Source: an uncultured Myxococcales bacterium (GTDB lineage Bacteria > Myxococcota_A > UBA9042 > DTJE01). From it: a DNA stretch of 64,000 nucleotides. The notes below the pieces were generated by a model. The model had not been told where the DNA came from. It searched no databases and was given only the letters and a program-made list of their open reading frames with translations. The stretch is taken from the NCBI GenBank assembly GCA_903936705.1, contig CAIZWN010000068.1, forward strand, positions 62,001 through 126,000, read 5' to 3'. Below are positions 50,288 through 60,101 of this stretch, piece after piece (within the stretch, counting starts at the first letter, position 1; every line of letters begins with the position of its first letter). A program made the position numbers and the translations under genes.

Positions 50288-50872
50288 ATGCGCACCAGAC
50301 TGTTCGTTTTGGTACTTTCGTTCGCGTTGGCCTTTCCCGCCGTGGGACAAGAAATTCGTCGCGCGGGTAAAATGCCGGTCGTGGCTGGGGTGAGGGCTCC
50401 GGCGTTCGGGCCGCTGCCGATCCTTAACCGAGACGGGTCCGGGAGGACGCACCTGACGTTCGACGGCCCAGCGGCCGATGACGGACGCGTGGTCCTGATT
50501 TCCTTCTTCGCGTTGTGGTGTGCCGGCTGCGTGAACGAGATGCCGATGCTGGCCGAATTGCAGCGCTCGTATGGGGAACGTGGGTTGCAGGTGATAACCG
50601 TTGACATCGATCCGGCAGGCGCGGATCTGTCGCGGCTGCGGTCCCTGCTGTCTGCCAGCCGGGTGACATACCCTGTCGTGGCCGATCCGGAACAGGGCGT
50701 TCTGCGCCAATACCAGGGGCAGATGACCTCGCTGCCTGCGGTGTACCTGGTCGGTCCCGACGGCCGGGTGGAACTGGTTCACGAGGGGTTCGACTCCGAG
50801 GTCGGCCCCAGGCTGAAGGCTCTGCTGGACCGCCTGTTGCCGCCACAGCACGCCGAACGCAATCTGGATTGA
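50288..50872 (+). CDS. TlpA/ResA-like periplasmic thioredoxin
   Basis: 194 residues. A signal peptide ends near AVGQE, followed by an AhpC/TSA-type thioredoxin fold with the active site FFALWCAGCVNEMP and cis-Pro in SLPAVYLVGPDG. Such proteins reduce envelope disulfides, often for cytochrome c maturation, which would suit the 49 haem sites encoded in this window. ATG 50288 has GGAG upstream; the open frame before it overlaps the lipoprotein gene. Confidence 0.85.
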   Translation: MRTRLFVLVLSFALAFPAVGQEIRRAGKMPVVAGVRAPAFGPLPILNRDGSGRTHLTFDGPAADDGRVVLISFFALWCAGCVNEMPMLAELQRSYGERGLQVITVDIDPAGADLSRLRSLLSASRVTYPVVADPEQGVLRQYQGQMTSLPAVYLVGPDGRVELVHEGFDSEVGPRLKALLDRLLPPQHAERNLD

Positions 50873-50894
50873 CCCCAGCCCGCCCGGTGCCTGG

Positions 50895-52472
50895 TCAGGG
50901 GACTTTGCCGCGCGGGACGTACTGAAGATCTACATGGACAACAGGGGTGCCGGAGGTGAGTTCAGGCGCAGCCTGCCAGCCGATCTTGACGTCGCATGCT
51001 TCCACCAATCGGGTAAGGGCCTGCAATGCGGCCACGGGGTCGTCAAGGCCAGGGAGTTGCAATCCGTCGATCACAACGTCATCAGTACCGATACGCTCAA
51101 AATACAGGCGGTAGCCATCGGCCGAAATCGATGGGTCGGTGATCTTCAGGACCAGTTTCTCGATTACCTCGTCATGATCCTTCCCCTTTGACGACTTGGT
51201 TTCCTGGAAGGACTTTTGAATGAAGGCCAAGCCGGTTGCGGTTTCGGTTCCAGGGCACAAGGGACCTTTGAATGTGCCGGATGACGTCGTAGATTCGGAA
51301 TTTTCCTCAGCATCCGAGTTGCCAGTAGTGCCAGCCTCACCCATCTTGAAATAGCGCGTGGTCGTGCTGAACAATTTTGTCCCCCTGGTTGCCGCCGACA
51401 ATTGCGCCATTCCCAGCATCAAGGCCATCATGCGGGCAGAGGCTTCCAGCGCCTTGGGGCGGTGTGCAAAGCGTTCCAGAATACCAGTTCCCAAGGCTGA
51501 AACCTTCACCGGTTTTGCTGCCATGATGATTCCGGCCATGGCAAACGTTAATTGCCCCAGCCGTTTGAAATCATTGGCCTTGAAACGCAGGTTCAGATCC
51601 GTGAATTGCCGCTCACTATTCGGCGGCTGCTGTTCGGAAAACTCCTTGGTCGAGGGTGACGGATTTGTGGCCGTCCAGGAAATCTTGAGTTCCACCATCT
51701 TCGCTATCTCGACCGCTGCGTGTCCCAGTGCAATTGTCGCTGCGATAGCCGGATTGTAGGACTCGCCGATACCAATACCGCATGAGGCGGCAGGATCCTT
51801 TGATTTCGGGCAGCCATTATTGAACCATTCGGGTGCCTCCATTGAGCTGTCTGCCTTCATCTCTTTGGTCACATTGGGCATCATGGGTTTTGGCCTTGCA
51901 ACGGCCCCCTTGGCGATCGTCACCGGTGCGCTCCAAACCGCGTCGCCTTTTACTACCGTGACCTCGTATCGGCCCACAGGCAGCACCCAGCCGTCGGCAG
52001 GCATGTCGGAAAGCGGTTGGAGGCCCAGGTAGACCGAACCACCTGATTTTTCCACGATCATTCGACCGGTCACCGACGTCTTGAACTCCAGTCGCTGGGA
52101 GATTGGCCGCTGTGAATCCACCTCAACCGTCCGTGTCACCGGTTCGAAACGTCCGTCGATGTCGACCACCTCCAGCACCCGCTTGCCCGCGTCCAGTTTG
52201 CCCGACCAAGGTGTCCGACCCACGACGCTGCCATCCACTTTCAAATCGGCAGCTATGTCATCCCCGTCCGGCCCGACGGCTTCCACTTTCGACGTATCCT
52301 GGTCCTGATCAGAAGGAAGTTCGGCCACGCCTGAAACGGCACGCGGCCGGCTGTTCCGGTTCGACTGGCTGGATGTTTCCGTCGCAGTTGCAGGCTGCTT
52401 TCCTGCAGCAACAACCTGCGAGGGCAGCAGGACGGCCAAAAAAATCAGCGATATCAGCAGACGTGCTCCCAT
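50895..52472 (-). CDS. secreted protein with PEGA-like and LPP20-like segments
   Basis: 525 residues. A signal peptide ends VVAAG. After a Ser/Thr/Gln-rich spacer, residues ~70-200 look like PEGA beta-repeats (VDGSVVGRTPWSGKLDAGKR, GGSVYLGLQPLSDMPADGWV). The middle (CGIGIGESYNPAIAATIALG) resembles the helical LPP20/FlgT domain. The rest was not recognised. Expected to be periplasmic or outer-membrane associated; function unknown. It converges on the TlpA-like gene. The 231-base gap to cheR holds nothing clear. Confidence 0.55.
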   Translation of the reverse strand: MGARLLISLIFLAVLLPSQVVAAGKQPATATETSSQSNRNSRPRAVSGVAELPSDQDQDTSKVEAVGPDGDDIAADLKVDGSVVGRTPWSGKLDAGKRVLEVVDIDGRFEPVTRTVEVDSQRPISQRLEFKTSVTGRMIVEKSGGSVYLGLQPLSDMPADGWVLPVGRYEVTVVKGDAVWSAPVTIAKGAVARPKPMMPNVTKEMKADSSMEAPEWFNNGCPKSKDPAASCGIGIGESYNPAIAATIALGHAAVEIAKMVELKISWTATNPSPSTKEFSEQQPPNSERQFTDLNLRFKANDFKRLGQLTFAMAGIIMAAKPVKVSALGTGILERFAHRPKALEASARMMALMLGMAQLSAATRGTKLFSTTTRYFKMGEAGTTGNSDAEENSESTTSSGTFKGPLCPGTETATGLAFIQKSFQETKSSKGKDHDEVIEKLVLKITDPSISADGYRLYFERIGTDDVVIDGLQLPGLDDPVAALQALTRLVEACDVKIGWQAAPELTSGTPVVHVDLQYVPRGKVP

Positions 52473-52703
52473 CTGAACCCCGGCGTTCGAGGAGCCGGGA
52501 GGATAGCACTTCCTGTGCCCGGTTGTGTTCGTGCCTATAACCTCTGGGTGGCCTGCCCGGGTGGCGAGGGCGGGAAAGACTGGAAATTCAATCAGTACGG
52601 ACTATTCAGAAGTGGTGTCGCGTTGCCGTGGCGGGAAATCCGGCCAATAATTGGACGGAGTTGATCCTGATTGTCGACGGCCGTTCGTGGTGGAGTACGG
52701 CGA

Positions 52704-53609
52704 ATGTCCCGCGGACGGCGTAACTCATCGTTGGGCCAGTTATCGGCGCCGGGGCAAGGGCCGGATCGTGGGCCGGACCCGCCGAATGACCAGCCGGAAA
52801 GGATTCTTCGGACCTTGTCGGAGGGAAACGGACTGGATAATTTCATGTACGACGAGGCGTTCCTGGGGCGGGCTATCCTGCGGCGGCGGCAGGCGATCAA
52901 GCTCCCGGACGCGCTTTCCTACAACGAGTTCCTGTTGGCAAGCCCATCGGAAGCCTTGGCGCTGCGTGAATCACTGCGGATCCATCACAGTGAGTTTTTC
53001 CGCAACCCTTTGACTTTCGACCTGCTGGAACACCGAATCCTGAATGGCCTGGTCGAAAGGAAGGAATCCTCCGGAGCACCCGAAATCCGGGTCTGGTCCG
53101 CGGGATGCGCAGCCGGCCAGGAGCCGTATTCCGTAAGCATTTTATTGCAGGAACTGTCGGAGGCGCGGCAACGGCCGGTCCCGTTCCGCATCTTTGCGAC
53201 CGACAGGGCCGAAGACCAACTTGTCCTGGCGCGTCGTGGCGAATACGACGCGGCGGCGGTGGGCAACGTCAGGTGGCGCCAGGTGAATCGCTGGTTTACG
53301 GGCAGGGGCAGTGCCTTTGTCATCGCGGAAGGGATCCGCGATCAAGTGGACTTTTCCGTCTACGACCTACTGGACGAACGCGGCTGCTGTCCGCCGGCCA
53401 GCATCTTCGGCGAGTTCGACCTGATTCTGTGCTGCAACCTGCTGTTCTACTATCGATCGGAAGGCCGGAGGATCATCCTGAACAAGCTGCGCAGCTGCCT
53501 TGCCCCTGGCGGGTATGTCGTGACCGGCGAGGCTGAGCGCGAAATCCTGCTGGATGCCGGTTTCCTTCCCGCCGACGCGACCGCGCCAATCTTCCAGGGA
53601 CGGGGGTGA
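52704..53609 (+). CDS. CheR-type protein-glutamate methyltransferase
   Basis: 301 residues. A non-conserved N-terminal ~45 residues precede the CheR N helix bundle (SLRIHHSEFFRNP) and the SAM-binding domain with VWSAGCAAGQEPYSVSILL, IFATDRAEDQLVLARRG and DLILCCNLLFYY. CheR methylates chemoreceptors, but no receptor, CheA or CheB is adjacent; it instead precedes two hybrid kinases, so it may serve an alternative signalling module. ATG 52704 has GGAG at 8 bases. Confidence 0.88.
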   Translation: MSRGRRNSSLGQLSAPGQGPDRGPDPPNDQPERILRTLSEGNGLDNFMYDEAFLGRAILRRRQAIKLPDALSYNEFLLASPSEALALRESLRIHHSEFFRNPLTFDLLEHRILNGLVERKESSGAPEIRVWSAGCAAGQEPYSVSILLQELSEARQRPVPFRIFATDRAEDQLVLARRGEYDAAAVGNVRWRQVNRWFTGRGSAFVIAEGIRDQVDFSVYDLLDERGCCPPASIFGEFDLILCCNLLFYYRSEGRRIILNKLRSCLAPGGYVVTGEAEREILLDAGFLPADATAPIFQGRG

Positions 53610-53612
53610 TTG

Positions 53613-56561
53613 GTGAAGCGGCGGGACATTTCAATCGGTACGCAGACGGGGGTCGGCCTGTTCCTGATCCTGTCCATGGTTGCTGGCCTCGCCATCCTGT
53701 CTGCCATGCAGGGCTACTTGTTGTGGGGGCAGACCAGGGATCTGTACGAGCATCCATTGAAGGTTCGAAGCGCGCTGGGCGATTTGAGGACGGGCATCCT
53801 GGTCGCGGACCGTGGCGTACAGGGCTTGTTCGTGGTCGACACTGACGAAGTGCTGGCCACCGACTTGCAGGACGTCGACGTTCACATTGCCGATGCTTCA
53901 AGGCAGTTCCAATTGATCCGAAGCGGTTACCTGGGGCCGTCCGTGGATGTCGATGATGCCAGCGATGCCTTTGCTCGGTGGATTGCCTCGCGCCATGAGA
54001 CCATCCGGCTGCTGCGCACCGCAGAACGGGACGATGCCGCGGCGCGCAGTCGTAGTGGGGGTGCTGATGGCGTGCTGATGGACGAACTGATGGCTCGCCT
54101 GGCAAAGATCGGCGACTTTGCCCTGCAGAAAGGGGATCAGTTCTATGTGGAAGCATTGGAGCGTCACGAATCGCTGAACCGGCAATTGATCGGAATGATC
54201 GTCGCCATTCTGCTGCTGTCCATGCTGGTTGGCTGGGTCCTGATGAAGGCGATCAAGGAGCCAATCGCCGAGTTGACGGCTGCCGCCTTGGGGTTCAGGC
54301 ATGGCCAGAGGGACGTCCGAGTCCGCTTTGCCTCGGCGAACGAACTGGGCGTACTCGCTGCGGCGTTCAACGACATGGCCGACCAGATCCAGGGCGAGGC
54401 GCTACGAAAGCAGAACGCGGCCGAGCTTGCGGACGTTCTGCTGCGCCAGATGGATCCGCGCGACTTCTGTCGCGAACTGCTTGCTGCGATCATGGTTCGG
54501 ACCGGGTCGCAACTAGGTGCAGTGTACCTGCTGAACCAGGCCGGGACAGACTTCGAGTTGTTCGAGTCGGTCGGCATGACCGTTGGCGGGCGGGCGTCCT
54601 TTTCGGCCTCGGGGATGGAAGGCGAGATTGGAGCGGCACTGGCGACGCGCCAGATCCAGCGTCTAAGCAGCATTCCTCCCGATACGCGCTTTGTTTATGC
54701 CGCGGCCAGCGGGCAGTTTCTTCCACGGGAAATTCTGACCATACCAATCGTGTCGGGCGACCTCGTAACCGCGGTCATCTCACTTGCCAGCCTGCGCGAC
54801 TATCCGGAATCTGCGGTCTGCCTGGTCAATGATGTCTGGCTGGCAATGGCAGGTCGGCTGAACGCGATGCTGGACGAACGGCGGATCCGTGCATTTGCGG
54901 TACGACTGGAGGAACAGAATCGCGAACTGGATCAGCAGACCACCGAACTGACCGGACAGAACACCGAACTTGAATTCCAGAAGCGACAACTGGACGAAGC
55001 CAATCGTTTGAAGAGCACCTTCCTGGCGAACATGAGCCACGAATTGCGCACGCCTCTGAACTCGGTGATCGCTCTGGCCGGGGTACTTGGTCGAAGGATG
55101 GTCGGGAAGTTGCCCGATGAGGAATTGGGATTCCTGGAAATCATCGGGCGCAACGGCAAGCACCTGCTGGCCTTGATCAACGACATTCTGGATTTGTCTC
55201 GGATCGAGGCCGGCAAGGAGGAATTGAGGTTCGTCAGGTTCGACACAAGCGCCTTGGCTGCCGAGATCGTCGACATGGTTGGCCCCCAGGCGGCCGAGAA
55301 GGGGCTGGTCCTGCACAACCGGGTGGCCGCCGATCTGCCGCTGCTGGCAAGCGACCTGGACAAGTGCCGTCACATCCTGCAGAACCTGGTCGGCAACGCC
55401 GTGAAGTTCACTGAACAGGGAGAGATCGTCATCACGGCGACGGTCACTGGCGACAGGATGGCAATTGCAGTTGCCGATACGGGTATTGGCATCCCGGAGG
55501 ACCGGCTGGCGATCATCTTCGACGAGTTCCGTCAGGGCGACGACAGTACCTCGCGTCGCTATGGCGGCTCGGGGCTGGGCCTTGCAATAGCCCGCAGGTA
55601 CGCCCGGCTGCTGGGAGGCGACGTATTGGTTTCCAGTGTTCCTGGAAGCGGCTCGCTGTTCACCTTGGACCTGCCGTTTACGGATCGAGTATCCGACTTC
55701 GCCGATGCGCCAGCAACGACGGTCCCGCCGAGTCTTGGCCAGTTGCCGGCGGTTGCCGGCCAGGGGCAGGTCATTCTTCTGGTCGAGGACAGCGAACCGG
55801 CCATTGTTCAGATGACCGAAATTCTCCAGTCACAGGGGTATCGCGTCGATGTGGCCAGAAATGGCCGGGAAGGCATCGAGAGGCTTGCTGGAACCCTGCC
55901 GGACGCCATGATCCTCGATCTGATGATGCCTGATGTGGACGGATTCCAGGTGCTGCAGGAGATGCGCGCAGCTCCTAGGACTCGTGAGGTGCCAGTGCTG
56001 ATCCTGACAGCCAGGCACGTGTCCCGCGAGGAATTGAGCATTCTAAAGGGCAACCATATTCACCAGTTGATCCAGAAGGGGGACATTGACCGTTCGGGTC
56101 TGATGGCGGCCGTAGCAAGGATGGTTGCCCCCCTTGCAGCGGGAGCGCGGCAGGATCCGGCAACTCCGTTTTGCAAGCGTCGGCCGACCCGCCAGGGCAA
56201 GCCGCTGATTCTGGTGGTCGAGGACAATTTGGACAACATGCGAACCGCCAGGGCGCTGCTGGAAGACACCTACGAGATAATCGAGGCAAGGGATGGCCAG
56301 TCCGCTGTCGACGAGGCCCGTCGGCGACTGCCGGACGTGATTCTGATGGACATCGCGTTGCCGGTTCTGGATGGCATCCAGGCGCTTGCCGTGCTGCGCC
56401 GCGACGAGATCCTGCGCGGCATCCCGGTGTTCGCAGTCACGGCCAGCGCGATGACTGGTGACCGCGAAAAAATCATGGCCCACGGCTTTGACGCCTACAT
56501 ATCCAAACCCATTGACCACGACCAGTTGATGAAGGCACTGTGCGAGGCGCTGGGAGGCTAG
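53613..56561 (+). CDS. hybrid sensor histidine kinase (4HB-HAMP-GAF-HK-REC-REC)
   Basis: 982 residues. An N-terminal helix, a four-helix-bundle periplasmic sensor (~45-190), a second helix and HAMP lead to a GAF domain (~280-430), coiled coil and HisKA (NMSHELRTPLNSVIA). HATPase follows with NLVGNAVKF, VADTGIGIPED and GGSGLGLAIARR. Two receiver domains end the chain, with phospho-acceptors in ILDLMMPDVDG and ILMDIALPVLDG. All kinase motifs are intact. GTG 53613 follows the cheR stop by 3 bases, so the two are probably co-translated. Confidence 0.9.
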   Translation: MKRRDISIGTQTGVGLFLILSMVAGLAILSAMQGYLLWGQTRDLYEHPLKVRSALGDLRTGILVADRGVQGLFVVDTDEVLATDLQDVDVHIADASRQFQLIRSGYLGPSVDVDDASDAFARWIASRHETIRLLRTAERDDAAARSRSGGADGVLMDELMARLAKIGDFALQKGDQFYVEALERHESLNRQLIGMIVAILLLSMLVGWVLMKAIKEPIAELTAAALGFRHGQRDVRVRFASANELGVLAAAFNDMADQIQGEALRKQNAAELADVLLRQMDPRDFCRELLAAIMVRTGSQLGAVYLLNQAGTDFELFESVGMTVGGRASFSASGMEGEIGAALATRQIQRLSSIPPDTRFVYAAASGQFLPREILTIPIVSGDLVTAVISLASLRDYPESAVCLVNDVWLAMAGRLNAMLDERRIRAFAVRLEEQNRELDQQTTELTGQNTELEFQKRQLDEANRLKSTFLANMSHELRTPLNSVIALAGVLGRRMVGKLPDEELGFLEIIGRNGKHLLALINDILDLSRIEAGKEELRFVRFDTSALAAEIVDMVGPQAAEKGLVLHNRVAADLPLLASDLDKCRHILQNLVGNAVKFTEQGEIVITATVTGDRMAIAVADTGIGIPEDRLAIIFDEFRQGDDSTSRRYGGSGLGLAIARRYARLLGGDVLVSSVPGSGSLFTLDLPFTDRVSDFADAPATTVPPSLGQLPAVAGQGQVILLVEDSEPAIVQMTEILQSQGYRVDVARNGREGIERLAGTLPDAMILDLMMPDVDGFQVLQEMRAAPRTREVPVLILTARHVSREELSILKGNHIHQLIQKGDIDRSGLMAAVARMVAPLAAGARQDPATPFCKRRPTRQGKPLILVVEDNLDNMRTARALLEDTYEIIEARDGQSAVDEARRRLPDVILMDIALPVLDGIQALAVLRRDEILRGIPVFAVTASAMTGDREKIMAHGFDAYISKPIDHDQLMKALCEALGG

Positions 56562-56572
56562 AGAGGGGGACC

Positions 56573-57811
56573 GTGCACGCCGACAGACTGACGATTCTGG
56601 CCATAGATGACACCCCGGACAATCTCACGGTCCTTGGCGCCGTGCTGTCCGACGTCCTGCCAGGGTGCGTCCTTGTTACCGCGCATGACGGCATCAAGGG
56701 GATCGAACTGGCGCTGGCCGAAGACCCGGACGTGATCCTCCTCGACATTGTCATGCCTGGAATGGACGGCTTCGAGACCTGCGCAAGGATCAAGAGCGAC
56801 GACCGTCTGCGGGACATCCCCGTCGTTTTTCTGACCTCGCTGCGGACCGACCGGTTCAGTCGCATCAAGGCCGTCGATGTCGGCGCCGAGTCCTTTCTGG
56901 GCAAGCCCCTGGACGAGGTCGAACTGGTGGCCCAGATCCGTGTCATGGCAAAACTGAAGTCGGCTTCGCGCGCCCGGCGGCTGGAGCGTGACGAACTGGC
57001 CAGGCTCGTAGCCGATCGCACGCGGGCACTGGAACAGGAACTCGAGGGGCGAAAGCGGGTCGAAGCCGAGCTGCGGGAGCGGACGAAGGAGGTGCTGGAA
57101 CAGAACGCCGAGCTGGAGAGGTTCACGTACACGGTATCGCACGACCTCAAGAGCCCGTTGGTGACAGTCAGGACCTTCCTGGGCTATCTCGAACAGGACC
57201 TGGAATCGCAGAATTCGGACCGTGTGGCGGCAGACATCAAGTTTGTCCTTGCCGCCACGAAGAAGATGAACTGCCTCCTTGACGATCTGTTGCGTCTGTC
57301 GCGTATCGGGGCAATGGTGGTTTCACCCGAGCATGTCCCACTGAAGGTGGTAGTCGCCGAAGTGCTGGAACTTCTGGCAGGACCTATCGCTCGGAGAGGC
57401 GTTTCCATCGAAGTTACCGACGAGCCGCTCATTCTTTCCGGCGATCGGCCTCGACTGGTGCAGCTGTTTCAGAATCTCCTGGAAAACGCGGTCAAGTACA
57501 TGGGAACGCAGCCGATGCCATGCGTACATGTCGGCGTAAAGAAGATCTGGGGTCAGGACGCGTTCTTCGTGCGCGATAACGGAATCGGTATCGATTCTCG
57601 ACACGCTGGCAGGATTTTCGTACTCTTCGAGAAACTTGACCCCGATTCCGCTGGCACTGGGGTGGGACTGGCGCTGGTGCGGCGGATCGTGGAGGTCCAC
57701 GGCGGTTCCATCTGGATGGAATCGGCCGGTGTCGGCCTGGGGACTACCTTCCTCTTCACCCTGGCGGGGACTTGCACGGCCGAAGCTCACCTAGGGGACA
57801 ATTGTTCCTAG
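56573..57811 (+). CDS. response regulator-histidine kinase fusion
   Basis: 412 residues. An N-terminal receiver (ILAIDDTPDNLTVL, acceptor in ILLDIVMPGMDG) and a coiled coil lead to a bacteriophytochrome-type HisKA (TYTVSHDLKSPLVTV) and HATPase (NLLENAVKYMG, DNGIGIDSR, GTGVGLALVRRIVEVHGG). GTG 56573 follows GAGAGGGGGA, 11 bases after the hybrid kinase stop. It could receive phosphate from that kinase and relay further. Its stop codon overlaps the stop of the convergent ABC permease gene by three bases. Confidence 0.88.
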   Translation: MHADRLTILAIDDTPDNLTVLGAVLSDVLPGCVLVTAHDGIKGIELALAEDPDVILLDIVMPGMDGFETCARIKSDDRLRDIPVVFLTSLRTDRFSRIKAVDVGAESFLGKPLDEVELVAQIRVMAKLKSASRARRLERDELARLVADRTRALEQELEGRKRVEAELRERTKEVLEQNAELERFTYTVSHDLKSPLVTVRTFLGYLEQDLESQNSDRVAADIKFVLAATKKMNCLLDDLLRLSRIGAMVVSPEHVPLKVVVAEVLELLAGPIARRGVSIEVTDEPLILSGDRPRLVQLFQNLLENAVKYMGTQPMPCVHVGVKKIWGQDAFFVRDNGIGIDSRHAGRIFVLFEKLDPDSAGTGVGLALVRRIVEVHGGSIWMESAGVGLGTTFLFTLAGTCTAEAHLGDNCS

Positions 57812-58947
57812 TCCACTCGTTTGCTGAACCGCAGCCCGGCAGCGATCAGGATGACCACCCCGAACACCGCCAGCGCCGCGAAGTCAAAGGACAAATCGGA
57901 CAGGGATGCGCCCTTCAGCAGGATGCCCCTGAGTATTTCGACGTAGTAGCGAATGGGGTTCAGGTAGGTCAGGGGCTGCAGCCAACGGGGCATGTTCTCG
58001 ATGGGCGTCATTACGCCCGACAGCAGAATCCCGGGCATCATCACCGAGAAGGCAGCCAGGAAGGCCTGCTGCTGGGTCTTTGCAGCGACCGACAGGAACA
58101 GTCCCAGGCCGACAGTCGACAGGATGTACAGCAGCGTGCCAAGGGCCAGCAGCAGCAGTGACCCGCGCACCGGCACGTCGAAGACCCATGCGCCGACCGT
58201 CAGCACCAGCAGCACGTCAAAGCAGCCGATAATCACGAAGGGCAGGACCTTGCCGAGGATCAGTTCCCAGGCACGCAGGGGTGTCACGATCACCTGCTCC
58301 AGGGTTCCCAGTTCGCGCTCGCGAGCAAGGTTCATTGCCATGACGATTGTGGTCACGATCAGCAGGATCATAGCGGCAACGCCAGGCACCATGAACAGGG
58401 CGCTTTTCATCCGCGGGTTGTAGAAGACTCGGACCTGTGGCAACGGTCGAGCGATGGTTCGTTCCACCTGCGTCAGGCCACGAGCTAGCTCAAGGCGCTC
58501 GCGCATCACTCCGGCGGAAATCGCCTCGATGGCTGCAGTGGCGGATTCCCGGGCAAAGCGGCCATACAAGGGATTCGAGCCGTCAGCCAGGATCTGGATC
58601 GCGACATGATGACCCGACAAAAGGTCCGTTGCGTATCCTCTCGGGACCACCACGGCCACCTCGGCACGGTTCGACCGGATGTCCTCGTGGGGGCGCAAGC
58701 AGTCGGTGGCAGGCCCGATGTCCAGAAACGACTGGTCGGCCGTCATCCGGCGCAGAAGTTCTCGTGACTCGGTGGTGCCGTCGAGATCGCATGTCACGGT
58801 CTTCAGGTGTTCGACCTCGAAATCGACGGCGAACCCGAAAATGATCAGTTGCATCACGGGTGCGATGATCAGCATCGGCATCATCCGGCGGTCGCGGGAG
58901 ACCTGCCGGATCTCCTTGCGCATCACGGCCATCAGCCCAGGTGTCAT
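57808..58947 (-). CDS. ABC-2 type exporter permease (YbhR-like)
   Basis: 379 residues. A first helix (MLIIAPVMQLIIFGFAVDF) precedes a large extracytoplasmic domain (~45-175), then five C-terminal helices with ARERELGTLEQVIVTPLRAW and LNPIRYYVEILRGILLKG, both ABC2 membrane-family signatures. ATG 58947 follows GGAGG and overlaps the partner permease stop (ATGA). The much longer open frame upstream is the other permease read out of frame. Part of a four-subunit exporter with the next genes. Confidence 0.85.
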   Translation of the reverse strand: MTPGLMAVMRKEIRQVSRDRRMMPMLIIAPVMQLIIFGFAVDFEVEHLKTVTCDLDGTTESRELLRRMTADQSFLDIGPATDCLRPHEDIRSNRAEVAVVVPRGYATDLLSGHHVAIQILADGSNPLYGRFARESATAAIEAISAGVMRERLELARGLTQVERTIARPLPQVRVFYNPRMKSALFMVPGVAAMILLIVTTIVMAMNLARERELGTLEQVIVTPLRAWELILGKVLPFVIIGCFDVLLVLTVGAWVFDVPVRGSLLLLALGTLLYILSTVGLGLFLSVAAKTQQQAFLAAFSVMMPGILLSGVMTPIENMPRWLQPLTYLNPIRYYVEILRGILLKGASLSDLSFDFAALAVFGVVILIAAGLRFSKRVD

Positions 58948-60101
58948 GCCACCCTCCGCCGGAAGCGTTTGGTCGCGATTGCCAGGACCAATACCGAAAA
59001 TACGGCCATCGCCAGCAGGTTGGGCCACAGCACGGAAAATCCGCTTCCCTTCAGCAGCACGCCACGCAGGAACGTCACGAAATATCGTGACGGGAATATC
59101 GACGCAATCACCTGCAAGGGCATGGGCATGCGTTCGACCGGAAACAGGAAGCCCGACAGCAGCAGCGAAGGCAGCAGCGAGGACAGCGCGCCAATCTGGG
59201 TGGCCACCTGCTGGCTGTGAGCAATCACCGAAATGAACAGGCCCTGTGAAAGAACAGCGACCAGGAACAGCAGCGTGCCTGCCGCCAGCAGAAAGGGGCT
59301 GCCGGCCAGCGGAAGGTCGAAGGCGACGGCGCCGACGGCCAGGACCAGCAATGCCTGCACGATGCCCATTGCCAGGTAGGGCAGCAGCTTGCCTAGTACC
59401 ACGTCCAGACGGCCGACAGGTGTCGCGAACAACTGTTCCAGATTGCCTTGCTCCTCCTCGCGGGCCACCGTCAGCGCGGTAAGCAGGACTCCTGCGATTG
59501 CCAGGATGAACGCCATCAGACCGGGGACAAAGAAGATTGAGGACTTGAGTCCCGGGTTGTACAGCAGGGTCACACGGGCCTCGATGGGCGATGCAGCGGC
59601 GGGGCCTGCGATGCCGGCGGCCCAGTTCCTGAGCAGCGCGGACATCGTGCCCATCACGCCACCAGCCTTCGAACCGTCGCTGCCGTCCAGCAGGATCTGA
59701 AGGGGGGCCGAGCGCGCTGCCGCCAGATTGGCAGCAAACCCTGGCGGGATCACCAGGGCAGAGGACACCTCGTTTTTCCGGAACCAAGAGTCCACGTCGT
59801 CAGCACTATCGGGGGTAGCCGCCAGAAGAAATTCGCCGGAAGACGTCAGGGATTCCCGTAAATTCCGCGACACGGGCGTCCGGTCGTAGTCAACAACCGC
59901 CAATGGCGAGCGGTCCAGGTCGAAAGAGATTCCGTATCCGAAGATCAGCAGCAGGACCACCGGAAGTCCCAGCGCCACATACAGGGTCATGGGGTCGCGC
60001 GACACATGGGCAACCTCCTTGCGCGACACGGCCAGGGTGCGGCGCAGAAAGCGGCGTACGCGATGGGAAACCTGCGTCCGAGGCGTGGGGGTCTTGTTCA
60101 T
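58944..60101 (-). CDS. ABC-2 type exporter permease (YbhS-like)
   Basis: 385 residues with the same architecture as its partner: helix 1 (LYVALGLPVVLLLIFGYGIS), an extracytoplasmic domain, then five helices with AREEEQGNLEQLFATPVGRL and FPSRYFVTFLRGVLLKGSG. It overlaps both neighbours by 4 bases (ATGA). The two permeases would form a heterodimer served by the two ATPases upstream. Confidence 0.85.
   Translation of the reverse strand: MNKTPTPRTQVSHRVRRFLRRTLAVSRKEVAHVSRDPMTLYVALGLPVVLLLIFGYGISFDLDRSPLAVVDYDRTPVSRNLRESLTSSGEFLLAATPDSADDVDSWFRKNEVSSALVIPPGFAANLAAARSAPLQILLDGSDGSKAGGVMGTMSALLRNWAAGIAGPAAASPIEARVTLLYNPGLKSSIFFVPGLMAFILAIAGVLLTALTVAREEEQGNLEQLFATPVGRLDVVLGKLLPYLAMGIVQALLVLAVGAVAFDLPLAGSPFLLAAGTLLFLVAVLSQGLFISVIAHSQQVATQIGALSSLLPSLLLSGFLFPVERMPMPLQVIASIFPSRYFVTFLRGVLLKGSGFSVLWPNLLAMAVFSVLVLAIATKRFRRRVA

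Noticed and set aside
58948-59787. A 280-codon N-terminal extension of the YbhR-like permease.
   Set aside because: It overlaps the other permease gene in another frame. ATG 58947 has a good ribosome-binding site and the usual N-terminus.
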